Below are positions 1-10,765 of a stretch of DNA of 64,000 bases, piece by piece. Location of the stretch: the NCBI RefSeq assembly GCF_000340215.1, contig NW_006921540.1:862377-926376 (forward strand), in the 5' to 3' direction. Origin of the DNA: Pseudocercospora fijiensis CIRAD86. Taxonomy: Eukaryota; Ascomycota; Dothideomycetes; Mycosphaerellales; Mycosphaerellaceae. The translations under genes were made by a program, and so were the position numbers. Below the pieces are notes generated by a model. The model ran no database searches. It was not told where the DNA came from and worked only from the letters and a program-made list of their open reading frames with translations. How positions within the stretch are numbered: the stretch's first letter is position 1; every line of letters starts with the position of its first letter.

Positions 1-2007
1 CACTAGCGGCTATTAAGAGGGTTTAGAAGATGCGAGAAATTTACGCTAAGATAGCTAACAAACTAGTAAAGGCCTAGGCCTATTAGAAGGCCTACTACGA
101 CAAACACTATACGCTAATAACCTTTAAGCAAGGTAATATAGTTATACTTAGTATAAAGAACCTCCGCATCCGCAAACACCTATTACCTAATAGCAAAACA
201 CGCCCTAAACTAGTACTAAGGTACATTGGCCTATTCCGCATTCGGGAAGTTAAGGGCTCTTCCGTATAGGCCTATTAGTTATAGCTCCTACTATACTACA
301 CTATCTATAACACCTTCTATATCTCCCTCCTTAAACTATACTACTACCGCGGAGACTCTAATAAAGGAGCCCCTACTAAACATAAAGAGATACTAGCTAA
401 CGGTAAAGAGCTATAGTCTATAGAATGTATTCTAAAGCACTAGACTAGGTAAGGCAAAAAGGAGTACCTCCTAAGATAGTAAGGCTATTCGCCGGAATAG
501 GACTTGTAGGAAGATGAAGCCTCTTTTAAAGACATAACTAAGTTGTTAGATAAGTATTAGACTAGTATAAAGAACAAGAAGAAGGCTAAGGGCCTATAAT
601 GTCGCCTAGGACTAATGCTACCCCCGGGGTGCTATTAGCTAACTAATCGGAGGCCGGCAAACTAGGACAATAAGACTATACTAGGCGCGCTACAACGCGT
701 TAATTAATTAGTTACTGCTCTTTTAAGGATTCTACCTCTTATTCCTTTATTCTATCGAGGCCTCGAGGCCTAAGCAACTAATAAGGGCGATGCGCGCGCG
801 CGAATAACGGTAATAGAGATAATAGTATCGCGCTACGAGCTAGTAGTATATTAGCAGCCGGCACGCCTATATTAGTAATAGTGTTACGGGGTATGTTACT
901 ATTCGAAGAAGGAAGACGACGCGACTATATCGGTAACGGTATTGCTAATATTATTATTATTAGATAAAGAAGAAGATTAGAAGCGAGGTAAAGTTAGCGC
1001 TAAGACGACTAGCGCCGCTATTATTAACATTACTTGCTATTGTCGCTATACCTACAAAGACAACCTTACCTATACTACGAGCCTAAGGCACCTTTAATTA
1101 AAACTTTAATTAAAACTTTAAGCCGCCTAAAAGATTAAGCGACTAATAGACCGACTAAGGGCAAAAACTATAGAGCTAAGCTAGCTAGGGTCGATCTTAC
1201 GGACAATAGGTTACTCCTCGATCTATCTAATCCTTTAAGCGAGGCGAACCTCTACTACTGCACTTATAATAGCCTTTACTTATAGAAACTAGACGAGCTG
1301 TGTTTTTTAAAAGATAAGATAAGATTGACAATTAAAGGCTGCTAAACCTAACCAATTAGGGCTAGTAAAACTACGATAGTAAATAATAGTTCTTGTAATA
1401 ATAAGAACAACCCTCGGAACGGACAAACCCTCGGAGCGGACATTTCTAGGTCTTTTAAGAGTAGACGCAAAGAACTCGGATAACCTTACTTAGAACGGGG
1501 GCAGTACTACAATACCCTATATACCTACCTATTACAGTAGGGAAGGTACGCTCGTATTGTAATTAGTTGCTAGCCTTTAATTTATATAGCTATATAGCAC
1601 CTTATTAGCACTATAGCCGTAGTAATAGCGCAGTTAGAGTTAGACATTATATTGTATTAGAGGTGAGGTTTGATATAGTTACCTAATTAGGTAGTTAAGT
1701 ATTCAATTTAGCGCGGGCTAAGTAGCTTATTAGACTTGCCGAGTTAGCGGCGATAGAGGTCGTAGAATATAGACAGGCTACGAGGGCGCGGCCTTTAGAA
1801 GGGAAGCGTATATTAGGGCTAAAGAGGCTATACGTAATTAGCATATAACTAGGCCAAGTAAAGCTAGGGTCTTAGTGCCTTAGGCAGGGCTTAGCGCTTA
1901 GCAATAGGCTAACTTGCCTACCTTCCTCCCTCTCCTCCTAGCTCCTTATCGAATACTACTTATACCTACTACTACCCTATCTACCTACTAATATAACCCT
2001 TTTTATA
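1..2007 (+). mobile_element. Ty3/gypsy retrotransposon copy A, 3' portion, RIP-degraded
   Basis: The left window edge cuts this copy. Positions 1-650 match, in opposite orientation, about 40960-41560 and 58600-59200, which are the integrase C-terminal and chromodomain part of the same family. About 650-1500 is the non-coding stretch before the 3' LTR and matches about 40050-40900 reversed. The sequence is TpA-rich and CpA-poor with dense TAG/TAA in all frames, as RIP leaves it. Nothing here can code. A short 14-bp direct repeat (TTAATTAAAACTTT) lies near 1098-1125. The assignment to Ty3/gypsy rests on the reverse transcriptase remnant in copy B. Confidence 0.8.
1508..2007 (+). repeat. LTR of gypsy copy A (about 500 bp)
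   Basis: It begins TACAATACC just after a purine-rich run (GGGGGCAGTAC) and ends CCCTTTTTATA. The same ends, reversed, bound LTRs at 39548-40039 and 57170-57661 (492 bp each). Restoring the RIP changes would give TG...CA ends, as LTRs have. The purine run before it would be the polypurine tract. Confidence 0.75.
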
Positions 2008-2622
2008 GAACTAGGGAGCTAGTCCGCCGCTAAGAAACTAAACTATATACGTTTAGTAGTTCGGAAACCGAACTACTACGGGGTCTACTATTGTCGATTA
2101 GCTACTACTTATCGTAGCGACTAGATAGCCTCTTATTTAGATCGTCTCCTCCGCCGCCGCTGCTACTACTACCTATACTAGTAGCTAGGCTACCTAGACT
2201 AGACTAAGTTGCCGTAGCTATAATAGTACCTCTAGTTAATACCTCTAGTTAAAATTAGGTTATATTAAACTATATCGGAGAATTTCGGTTATATACTAGT
2301 TAGTAGAAAGAAGAAGTTTAAGTTTAAATAGAAAGCGTACCTCTTAAATATAGACTACTAGGCTTACTATATAGACAGGGTCTAAGTAGCAAACGTATAG
2401 CAAGTACGACTTTACTTTTACTTTAGCGTATATAAAAGAACTAGACTAATTAGCGAACTAGGAGAAGCAACTCTATATTACCTAGAACGTAATGTATAGG
2501 TTACCTATATCTAATTAATTATAAGATAGCTACACTTTATCTAATAATACCTGCGATAGCTAAGAAAGGGAAAAGTAAGGGAAGATAGCCTTTCGTTCTA
2601 ATAGATTCTACTAGAGGGGGAG
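2008..2622. other. RIP-degraded repeat DNA, unclassified
   Basis: TpA-rich, stop-filled sequence between two LTR-like units. It ends in a purine run (AGAGGGGGAG) directly before the LTR-like unit at 2623, so its right part is probably the internal 3' end of a second retroelement. I could not recognise a protein domain in it. Confidence 0.5.
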
Positions 2623-2773
2623 TATTATAGATTAGTTAGTACTGCTAAGTGCTAAGGCCTAATTTCCTAGCGATATATATAGCCTCTAGCTTAGACAGAA
2701 ACTTAATTCCTTTCCTTATGCAATTCTATAGTTAATTAATTAATGACTTATTCTACTCAGCTCAATCACAACA
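2623..2773 (+). repeat. Short LTR-like unit (151 bp) at the gene-island border
   Basis: It starts TATTATAG after a purine run and ends CACAACA. Undoing a TG-to-TA change gives a TGTTGTAG start, complementary to the CACAACA end, so it has LTR-style TG...CA ends. A TATA-like run (GATATATATAG) sits inside. It differs from the gypsy LTR. RIP-type sequence stops at its right end, so this unit marks the left border of the gene island. The retroelement family is not determined; short length would suit a copia-type element. Confidence 0.5.
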
Positions 2774-3051
2774 GATATTCACACGACTCTGTTTCGCATA
2801 CTATCGGGACGACGCAAGTTGGGTACGACAACAAGAATTTGCGGCCGCTTGAGGAAATGCAAGACGTGGCCCGCGGCCTCCGAAGACCCTCGTTCCTCCG
2901 TCCGCGAGCGTGACAGGACCACAAACTGGGCGAAAGCGAGAAAGCGAACGACAGGAACGACCAGAGGCTGCTCTGAGAATGCCGCAATGATAGGTGCTGA
3001 TTTGGGGACGGACGATTCTGCGCAAGATCCCAGGGTACTCTCAGCAGACCC

Positions 3052-3480
3052 CTACCGTTCTGAGGCTGTTAAATTCTTCTCAAGCCGAGCAACAAGATCC
3101 ATTCCGATGAACAACCTTTTCATACATACTGCGGACTCGTGCAAAGCACATTCGCCCATCCTATCTATTACGATCTTTCACGATCATGACTTACCTTCGT
3201 CAGCAACCTTCTTGGCCCACTCAGACGCGCTTTTAATCGTGCATCTTAGCGTGGACTCCCACGACAGCGACACCTCGAAAGATGTAGGCGCCAAAATGGC
3301 CCACAGATCGGTACCTCTCGAGCACGATGTACAATGCGTACGCGAAAGTTCTAGTGTGTTCTCCCTTAGACATGACCAATCCCGCTTGACTCTAGCCGGG
3401 GCATGATTGAATTGCTCATCAGGCTGCGCAAATTCGAGCACGGACGATTGACGTGGTTGTGGCCTTTTCCCTTGGCTCAT
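3052..3480 (-). CDS. Hypothetical 120-aa protein, two exons
   Basis: I do not recognise the family. Exon 1 runs 3480-3195 from an ATG (MSQGKRPQP...). A strong donor GTAAGT sits at 3194, and a CCGCAG acceptor ends at 3129. Exon 2 (3128-3052) adds CMKRLFIGMDLVARLEKNL and a TAG stop. The two exons sum to 363 nt, an exact number of codons, which supports the model. No branch-site consensus is obvious in the 66-nt intron. There is no signal peptide or membrane segment; the C-terminal half looks amphipathic. It lies only about 280 bp from degraded repeats, so it may be an orphan or a gene in decay. Confidence 0.4.
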
Positions 3481-4389
3481 AGCTTAATCATTGCTAGGGC
3501 GTATCGTTCGAGCGGCCACCTCAATGCACAATACTAGAAAGCCCACTGCAACGTGCAATTCGCCCCGGATATAGATGCACTGCTCCCGGCTGCACGTTGA
3601 AGCTAATAATGATTTCTTGTGATGCTGATATTCTCGCAGGGAGTCATGCAGTCGTCTCGCGACTTTTCAAACCTAGGTTCAAGGAGTGCACTTCCTAACA
3701 ATATCTAGCGTTTCAAGATCTCTGTTGACACTTTTTCCAGCATTGTCGTGTACCTACCGCATTGCACTTCACCTCAGCCATCCCCACAACGCCGAACGAC
3801 CCATCGATTGTTCTTCAAGCGAGGGCAATCTTTTCCAACCACCTTCCGAACACACATGCGGCGAGGGCTCATTATCCCGTCGTCGGGAGTATTGCAGAAC
3901 CCAGAACCTGGACGCGACGAGTGACTGTGGATATTGGTCGCTGAGTGGGATCTGAGGACTGTGTAAGTGCATCTTCGTGGATTTTTGAATGAGAGTTGAT
4001 TGCTGGCATTTTAAGGCTGCATTACTTGCTAGTGTAGGGATTACGGTGATCTTGAGAGTACTGCCTATGCAGAGGAAGAGGAAGATGGAGACGAAGAAGA
4101 ACCAGGGAAATTGTGTGCTGTGGTGCAAATAGGATAGACTAGGGTGGTCGTAGAGGTGAAGGATTGGAAGTCACCTCAATTGCTGTTTGAGGTATTTGTT
4201 GTTTCGATATAATCCTGTCTCTCAAAATCCGATCAATGTGAACTTGTATCATAGCAGGACTCATGACCCACGTAAACAACTACGATCCATCCGACCAGAA
4301 TCCCAAACCTAGCTCGCTCTGCCAAGAGCTAGCACCTGTATATTACCAGAGTTCACCCCGTGCTACAAAATACACAGTACATTATTGCA
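3481..4389. other. Intergenic, no convincing gene
   Basis: Short open frames occur on both strands, but none has family features, splice signals that extend it, or a plausible start context. A purine-rich run lies near 4070-4105. The segment is not RIP-mutated. Confidence 0.5.
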
Positions 4390-4483
4390 ACTCCCTTGAC
4401 GCAGTGGCTTAGCGTGTCGTTCTTATATTCAACCCACGGGCTGAGATATGCGAAAGTCGCGAGTTCGAATCTCGCAGGGAGTA
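4390..4483 (+). tRNA. tRNA-Ile (anticodon UAU), with a 20-nt intron
   Basis: The cloverleaf can be drawn by hand. The 7-bp acceptor stem is ACTCCCT (4390-4396) with AGGGAGT (4476-4482), followed by discriminator A4483. The D stem is ACGC/GCGT (4399-4402, 4412-4415). The anticodon stem starts TCGTT (4417-4421), the loop begins CT-TAT-A with anticodon TAT at 4424-4426, and the 3' strand is TGCGA (4449-4453), with one T-T mismatch at pair 31-39. The variable loop is AAGTC and the T arm is GCGAG-TTCGAAT-CTCGC (4459-4475). An intron of 20 nt (4428-4447) follows position 37, the standard place for tRNA introns; tRNA-Ile(UAU) is one of the eukaryotic tRNAs that commonly carry one. Confidence 0.88.
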
Positions 4484-5880
4484 ATCCTGAACGAAGGGCT
4501 CTGCATAGCAGAGCATCCAGTTGCACATTTCTTTTTTGGTGGATGTGTGAAAGCCAACTCTTAGAAAGCTTCAACCCGCCGAACCGATGACTCTCACATT
4601 GAAGCTTTCAACAAAGGCCTTTTACTTTGCCTGCTTCTATAGATTAAATACGTATGATAAATATGATAGTCGACTGTGAAACGGAAAGGCTCTATTTATC
4701 GATATTTTCATGTTCTCACTTTGCTTCATCCCTATCACGATCATATCTAGAGAGACTTCATTCCCTCATTACGACCATCGACACGTTCCTTCTTGCCCTT
4801 CTCGGTGGACAACAGGAATCGCGGTCCAGAAATTACCAATGTTTTATCAGCCATGCGGGCGAACATCTCAACCCTGCCTGTTAGCTGTTGTTCCAATCTG
4901 GTCATTGTCCCGGGAAATACCAAACACACCACCAGCCTGCTGAAGCGAAGCACTAGCCGAAAGGGACAAGCACAAAAAACCGCAGCAAAAATTCTAACCC
5001 AAGCCTAAAGATACACAGCGAAAAGGCACCTCATTGAAACTGCTCACACCCATCGTCTGCAGAATCGACAATTCCGAAAGCCGGAGTCAAGACGCTTCCG
5101 AATGAGATCTAGAACCTTCCGGATGATCCTCCCGTCCGTAGCCATGTGCCACGAGGTTGAGAGCTGTGACGAGAAGCTTGAGGTTGATGCAGGAGAGGGC
5201 GAAAAGTGTGAGGCCGAGCAGTGCTGGGTTTGGGATTTTCTTTCTTCTTATTTATTTGCGGCGACGTTGAAATTCACCGCCATCTGTGGGCGGGGAAGAC
5301 GAGGGGCTGGGTGTGGTGGGGAGGATTTTGCACTTTCTCGAGGGACGTGTTGGAAGATGCGTCGCCGGTCATGATGATTTTGGGGTTGGGGTTGGGCTTG
5401 TGGTGATTGGAGGGGCTGGTTTGCTAGAGTTCGGTTGGTGATGCGGATTTGCAGCATTTGAGAACAAGCTCGCTCTGAATGGGTTGAATGTTGTGGAGGG
5501 TATGGAATTGAGAGTTTCGACTTGAAAACCCTTCAGTTCATCGAAAGCCGGTGTACCTACTACATACCATTGCGAATGGTATTGGGAAATGGTCAAAGAA
5601 CCGGCTGGCACTCTGACTGTCAGCTCTACCGTGGACGAAAAGTCGTGCTTGCGGATCTGGGATAATCTTTTGCCAAAGGTTCCACTCGTCCGACTGTTCG
5701 TGTGTGAGCCGGATCAATGACTTCGACAACTTCATGTCTTAGTCAGCAGTGATTCAATGACTTTCCTCTCCAGTGATGCTCCGCAAGCTGCGCGCAAACA
5801 CAATGCCAAAGACAATTCGGCCAAGCAAGGCCACAGCATGAAGTAACTCACGCTGAATGCGGTCGTGTGCAATATGGACT
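4484..5880. other. Intergenic with only weak coding signals
   Basis: Several short frames overlap on both strands. The best is a minus-strand candidate at 5087-5372, listed separately. Nothing else in the stretch shows a recognisable family or a consistent exon structure. Confidence 0.4.
5087..5372 (-). CDS. Possible small membrane protein, exon structure doubtful
   Basis: An ATG in fair context (5372) opens a frame beginning MTGDASSNTSLEKVQ. A later frame carries a hydrophobic segment starting KIPNPALLGLTLFAL and ends at a TGA (5087-5089). The NPA-L-GL run is loosely like the start of the GPR1/FUN34/YaaH family, but the match is short. Joining the two frames needs an intron of only 31 nt (GTGAAT...ATAAG), below the usual fungal minimum, so this may be a decayed fragment. 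Confidence 0.22.
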
Positions 5881-7149
5881 TCAGGCTGCATACTTCCCCC
5901 ATCCTGAATGATACATATCCTTGTCCTCATCTTTGCCGGGCCACATGATCTTGCCCTGCATCCATGCTCGTGCGTGAGCTATCGCTGTGAATAGCCACAT
6001 GATCACCAATACGATCGTCAGGGCGCTGCAGATACCATTGATTGCAGGGCTTGAGAAGACTTTGCCAAGTTGTATGCCAGCAAGAGTGAGACCGGCATTT
6101 GGAAAGATAAACTACAAAGGTCAGTTAGCTAAAATTTGGGGCATTGCGATATATATAGCAGATACACTTACTGCCCACCAATTCAGCGTGAATTTCATCC
6201 TCCTGGCGCCAGCAATGACGGCAACCGTGCTGATGCAGAAAAACCAAAAGGCAAAGATGATAATGAACACCCCGGCCATTATTCCTATGAGCCTCACAAT
6301 ATCGCCGTCTGGCAGATTATTGATGTTGAACATATCTGGGGGGAGGACTTTTGGCGCCTGATTGCCAAGGGAAATGAGCCCAGCTGCGGTATAGCCTGCA
6401 GGTCCTACAGAAACATACATTCCTGGTCGTGTAGGCGGTGCGGGCAAGGCGCTCGTCATCAGTCGCTGGGTATACATCGAGTACATCATTAGCGCCACAG
6501 TCCAGCTAAGCCCTTGCAACATGACTGCTCCCACCCACATATCAAACGCAGCTTCCTCGGGTTGCGAGGGAATCATGGTGCCCGCCATCGTTCCAACGAC
6601 AAGCAGAGGATATATGGGAAAGATCCACGCGGGTACAGCGTCGGTTATCTTCAGGCGTTCTTCTTGGAATAGCACAAAGTATTGGGCTATGGCTACGACC
6701 AAGACAACTCCGCAATACATCCAAAAGAGTACCAGCAGCGCTTTGACAAGCCATGGTCCAGAGCTCGGCACGCCGTATGCTTGAGTGGCGTTCAATATCA
6801 GAGACACCGACACCCAGTAAGATCCAAAGAACAATCCTTCGACTGGATGTGACAGTGAGGCAATGAAGCGGCGTGGGAACCAGTACGCCCTCAAAAGCAT
6901 CGCGATTGTGAAGGTCACAAAGATGGTCAGGTCGAAGATGAAGAATATCTTTCCAATGGTTTCAAGGCCAGAGAATCGATTCGGCGTGTTGGCCAGAACC
7001 ACAGCTACAGCGCCTGTGGACATGGTAGACGCGAACCATGGCCATGTGAAATGGGCAATACGATCCTTGAAGCTGGCACTGTCAGGCGGTCTCGGCTCGA
7101 AGTCTCTGCGGTCCCTTGCTTTCTCCAGATCTGATTCTGCCTGGCGCAT
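5881..7149 (-). CDS. TDT-family membrane exporter (Mae1/Ssu1-like, malate or sulfite transport)
   Basis: Two exons, 7149-6172 and 6111-5881, give 402 aa. The 60-nt intron has donor GTAAGT, branch CTAAC and acceptor TAG, and joins ...FTLNWWA to FIFPNAGLTLAG without changing phase. The protein has about ten hydrophobic segments. Family-like signatures include HFTWPWFASTMSTGAVA near residue 33, HPVEGLFFGSYW near residue 100, and the FPNAG motif after the splice site. The family (TDT, with yeast-type malate permease Mae1 and sulfite pump Ssu1) moves C4-dicarboxylates or sulfite across the plasma membrane; substrate cannot be told from sequence alone. The cytosolic tail is acidic and short. It is divergent from the PPR-like gene. 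Confidence 0.88.
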
Positions 7150-7940
7150 GGTGGCGTTTTGCTTGAATAAGCGGTGATTGTTGGTCTATCGGTATTATAT
7201 TCTAGGCATAGGTGCTTTGTCTATAGCAGGTATTTGGTTGGCGTGGCTTCGTGTAAGGTGTTTCCAAGATGTTTGCGGAAGGAGGAACAGGCGACGTTCT
7301 CCAACGCCAGCGACCCTCCTTCTTGATGCCCTGTCTTTGCATCCTGATGGTGAGTGGAGCCTTGATTGACGTCATGGTGGACTCACTGGCTCATTTCTGC
7401 CGAGCCCGCGGGAACAGTGGCAGTGGACAGTACTGGAGCCTGGCTTCAGCTCCCATTTGGCACTCTTGGGACGGCTGGTGCTATCAGATGCATTGAATAG
7501 AAGGTAGCCTAGCGATTGCGGTGACAGGTCTTGAATGCCCCGCTCTCAGCGCCCAAGCCCAAGACCTGTATGGTCTCGTTCGCGTGCTTCATCTTGGCTG
7601 CATCCTGGGCACGGCACGAGCGTAAGTGACGCGACCTAGAATCATTGTGAAGTGCTGTCTCATGCTCTTGGTGGTAGCTCCGTCGTATCCCTGTGGCGTG
7701 TCCATGTCCATATCGATGGCCTGGGAAAGAGAAGAGAAGGTGGCTTGCCAAGCGTTCGTTCAAGGAAAGGAAAGGAAAGTGAGTGAGTGTTGACAGCAGC
7801 GGCGCATCTTCGGCCGAATCTCGCTCTGCCGCGGACTGCCTTCGAGGTTGTGTCATTCACATCACCAGCACTGCAATGCATCACAGCAGCAGCGACAAGC
7901 TGCGCACCCGACAGCTTCACGCAATGGCAATGCCACGATA
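7150..7940. promoter_or_regulatory. Divergent intergenic region between transporter and PPR-like gene
   Basis: About 790 bp separate the two divergent start codons, so both promoters must lie here. Open frames in this stretch are short and overlapping. I see no RNA gene and no strong, specific regulator site. Confidence 0.45.
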
Positions 7941-10169
7941 ATGCAGACTATTTGGACCCGCGTCGCTCAGGTGCGAGGGTCCTGCCGCTGCCCACAATGT
8001 CGTCACGCAGCCCAGCGAGTATCCAGAAGCGCCGGCACCGCGAACGCCAATGCTATCAGGCCTCAATACTGGACATCGTCCACGCTTTGGTATTCGGGAA
8101 TATTCGCAGCCGCAGCGACATTCGATGCAAGTGTGAAGCAGAGGAGGCGAGAGCAGTGGGACCAGGCTATAGCGGACGTGAAGCAAGAGCTGGGCCAAGC
8201 GATGCATGTGGATCAGAAGTTGGCCGCAAGACACTCTGCACACTCGGCATCCCCTGATGCGCTACGTGAAGGCCAGCATTTGGAGGTAGATGGGCTGGGA
8301 GAAGTCCCAGGAGAAGGCTGTCGCGTGGGAAAATATGCAATGACTTCAAGGACTGATGAGACTTTGGACGATGCTGTTAATCCGCGAGCCCCCGTCGAGG
8401 AGAACCTGGCCACATCCACATCTGCATTCACTCCTCTCGATGCGGAAACGCAGTGGAAGGAGGAGATAATGCAGCACGCGGATAGCAGTATTGGACGTCG
8501 GAAGCGAGCAACATGGCCTGCCAACACTGGTCACGATCTCAATGTCTTCCATCTGCCGGCTCAGTCGATATATGCCGAGGATCCGCGCAAGAGAGAAGCA
8601 GATGCATCGCGATGGTCGGAGAAGAAACTTAAAACCGTTGAAATGGTGACCGAGCTTTTACTCATGACATTCTTCGCCTGGCTTCGACATCGTGAGGCGC
8701 AAGGCCTAAGTTGTGAAGATGCCGCACGTGCTGTCCCACCCGAATTCGCAGGCAAAATTCGACACTACGCCAAGCTGAGAATGCATGAGTTCTATGGTGC
8801 AGTGAAGCTAAAAGCGGCCGACGTGCAACGTCTGGTAGACATGGATCCTCGTGAGAGCATCGACTTCCAGCGCAACGCCAAGGATGAGCAATTGTGCAAA
8901 TACATGCAAGACGACCTTGGTCACCATCGATCCATGCAGAACGACATGAACACGGCTATGCGAGAGCTATTCGACCAAGCTGACAGCAAAGCTCTTGAAG
9001 CTCCACAATATCTGGCCAAAGTTTTCTATAACCTCTCGGTGTCAACAGCGCCACCGAATATGGACACGTACAACACATTGATCACTCGCCTGCACCACCT
9101 GGGTCATACTCTGCTAACCAGAGCGACCATAATATCATTCCTCAGAGCCCATCTGAGGCCTAACGAAGTCAGCCTGGCCGCCATCTTGAACTTTCGCACC
9201 GACACAGACGACGAAGAGGGATTCCGCTACATCGTGGAGCGGATGAGTGGTGCCGGTAAGAGAGGAGAGTTCTTGATGGAGGCAGGTCCTTGGACAAAAA
9301 GGCCGGCGGGCAGTTGGTATCACGGCAATCGTATCTTCGCTCGGGACGATGGGCGAATGGTGCAGAAAGCATACGCCACCCCTATGGTCTTCAACGCGTT
9401 GGTGAGGGGTGTACTGCGATTCAACGGTTTTGAAGAAGTCCTTCGCGTGACTCGAGCATGGGCTAAAGAAGGCTGGGGCCTTGATGTTGACGGTTTCTCT
9501 ATACTCCTCAAAGACTGCGTGGACCGCGGCGACTGGACAGCAGGCTTAGCCGTCTGGCGCCAGATTGAATATCTTCAGAAGAAACGCAGAACTCGACAGA
9601 GTGAATACCTTCAGAAGAAACATATACTTCGGCCAGCAAAAATCAGCCTTTGGACTTTGGCCGACATGTTACAGCTCTGTATCCAAGCAGGCGATCGAGA
9701 AGAATTTGATCACGTTATGGATATTGCACTCAAAACACATGCACCTGAGGTGCGCTCGGGCATACTGACGAATCTGGTCAAGAAGAAGCAGGGCGAATAT
9801 GCTTCCAAGCGGTTAGCGGAACGAAACGGTAAAGAGCAAGATTCTTCGTCGGCGGAGAGTGAGCGACTCCCTACCAGTAGGCTTTTCAATGTCTTCGAAC
9901 AATTTTCCAAGTTGGAGTACGCAGGGAGAAAACATCGAGCTTTGAAGGCTACTCCCTCGCATCTCGACAGAGACGAGCTTCGAGAGACTGGATTCCAGCA
10001 GGCTTGCCAAAGCCAGCAACATCTGTCGGATCATCTCAAACCACCGAAATCCGATGTGCTTCGCAAAGCGCAAGATCGAACATCTTCCATCAGCACGATG
10101 AGTGCACCTGTCTTGCCAAAAGATTATCGTGACGGCCATCTAGGAGAGGCGGAAACATTGGATGAGTAG
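7941..10169 (+). CDS. PPR-like mitochondrial protein, 742 aa
   Basis: The frame is open from 7848, but the ATG at 7941 gives a basic, serine- and alanine-rich N-terminus (MQTIWTRVAQVRGS...), as expected for a mitochondrial import signal, so I prefer it. A hydrophobic stretch follows (SSTLWYSGIFAAAATF), then a helical, charged protein. The middle, for example around MDTYNTLITRLHHLG and the later MVFNALVRGVLRFNGFEEV, has the spacing and residues of pentatricopeptide helices. Such proteins bind organelle RNA and act in its maturation or translation. The C-terminal 100 residues look disordered. Single exon. Family placement is by general pattern only; the specific RNA target is unknown. Confidence 0.65.
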   Translation: MQTIWTRVAQVRGSCRCPQCRHAAQRVSRSAGTANANAIRPQYWTSSTLWYSGIFAAAATFDASVKQRRREQWDQAIADVKQELGQAMHVDQKLAARHSAHSASPDALREGQHLEVDGLGEVPGEGCRVGKYAMTSRTDETLDDAVNPRAPVEENLATSTSAFTPLDAETQWKEEIMQHADSSIGRRKRATWPANTGHDLNVFHLPAQSIYAEDPRKREADASRWSEKKLKTVEMVTELLLMTFFAWLRHREAQGLSCEDAARAVPPEFAGKIRHYAKLRMHEFYGAVKLKAADVQRLVDMDPRESIDFQRNAKDEQLCKYMQDDLGHHRSMQNDMNTAMRELFDQADSKALEAPQYLAKVFYNLSVSTAPPNMDTYNTLITRLHHLGHTLLTRATIISFLRAHLRPNEVSLAAILNFRTDTDDEEGFRYIVERMSGAGKRGEFLMEAGPWTKRPAGSWYHGNRIFARDDGRMVQKAYATPMVFNALVRGVLRFNGFEEVLRVTRAWAKEGWGLDVDGFSILLKDCVDRGDWTAGLAVWRQIEYLQKKRRTRQSEYLQKKHILRPAKISLWTLADMLQLCIQAGDREEFDHVMDIALKTHAPEVRSGILTNLVKKKQGEYASKRLAERNGKEQDSSSAESERLPTSRLFNVFEQFSKLEYAGRKHRALKATPSHLDRDELRETGFQQACQSQQHLSDHLKPPKSDVLRKAQDRTSSISTMSAPVLPKDYRDGHLGEAETLDE

Positions 10170-10481
10170 GAACTTCACGAGAGGCCTATGAGCCAGTTGA
10201 ATCGATGAAGCGCGCAGCATGTGATGGCGCTCTGGTATTGGGTCTGTTGGCATATTAAAGGCGTCTACAATGGTGATCCAGTGTTGATGCTGCGGGACCA
10301 GGCATGTACAGATGATGATATAGAGCATAGATGCGAGATACCCATGATGAGCTTGATGCACGACAGTTGTGTTCTTATGCTATCCGAACCAGAAGACCTT
10401 CCCTTTCTACTTATGCTCCACAAACCATAACCATGCAAACCCATCCAAACACCTTATGCCCCCATTCCCAACCTGAAGTGA
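10170..10481. other. Intergenic between convergent genes
   Basis: About 310 bp with no supported gene. It lies between the stop of the PPR-like gene and the stop of the 53-aa gene, so it should hold the two 3' ends. Confidence 0.5.
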
Positions 10482-10765
10482 TCATACCCCGCCACCTTTT
10501 CCATCGTTAGCTTGAGTAGTCGGACTCCTCGTGGATAGAGGGAATATTAGAATTCATATACCTACCTGATCTTTCAGGCTTCACGTGATACGTATTCGCA
10601 TTCCTCTTCTCGTTTTGTATTCTTCTGTACTGCACTCCAGCGAAGGCCCCGCCGAGAACTGCTACGCTGACGAGTGAGATCGTTCTGAGGCTGTAATAGT
10701 GGTTAGCTAGGAGGATTGAGGTGGCGTTGGAATGGCTCGTGCCTGAGGTATCTTTCTAATGCCAT
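10482..10765 (-). CDS. Small single-pass membrane protein, 53 aa, three exons, GC-AG intron
   Basis: Exons are 10765-10743 (23 nt), 10690-10566 (125 nt) and 10495-10482 (14 nt), summing to 162 nt or 54 codons. Intron 1 (52 nt) starts GC (AG|GCACGA), not GT, and has branch CTAAC and end TTACAG; without removing it the ATG frame stops after 20 codons. Intron 2 (70 nt) is GTAGGT...GCTAACGATGGAAAAG. The product starts MALERYLSLRTISL, has one hydrophobic helix (about residues 9-27), then a basic stretch (QYRRIQNEKRN) and ends YHVKPERSGGGV. The 5' leader is rich in CAA repeats, as fungal leaders often are. Size, single helix and positive-inside tail suit a mitochondrial inner-membrane or ER protein. 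I cannot name the family. Confidence 0.6.

Noticed and set aside
2819..3406. 195-codon open frame on the + strand
   Set aside because: It overlaps the better-supported two-exon minus gene, has no domain features, and starts in the spacer next to the repeat.
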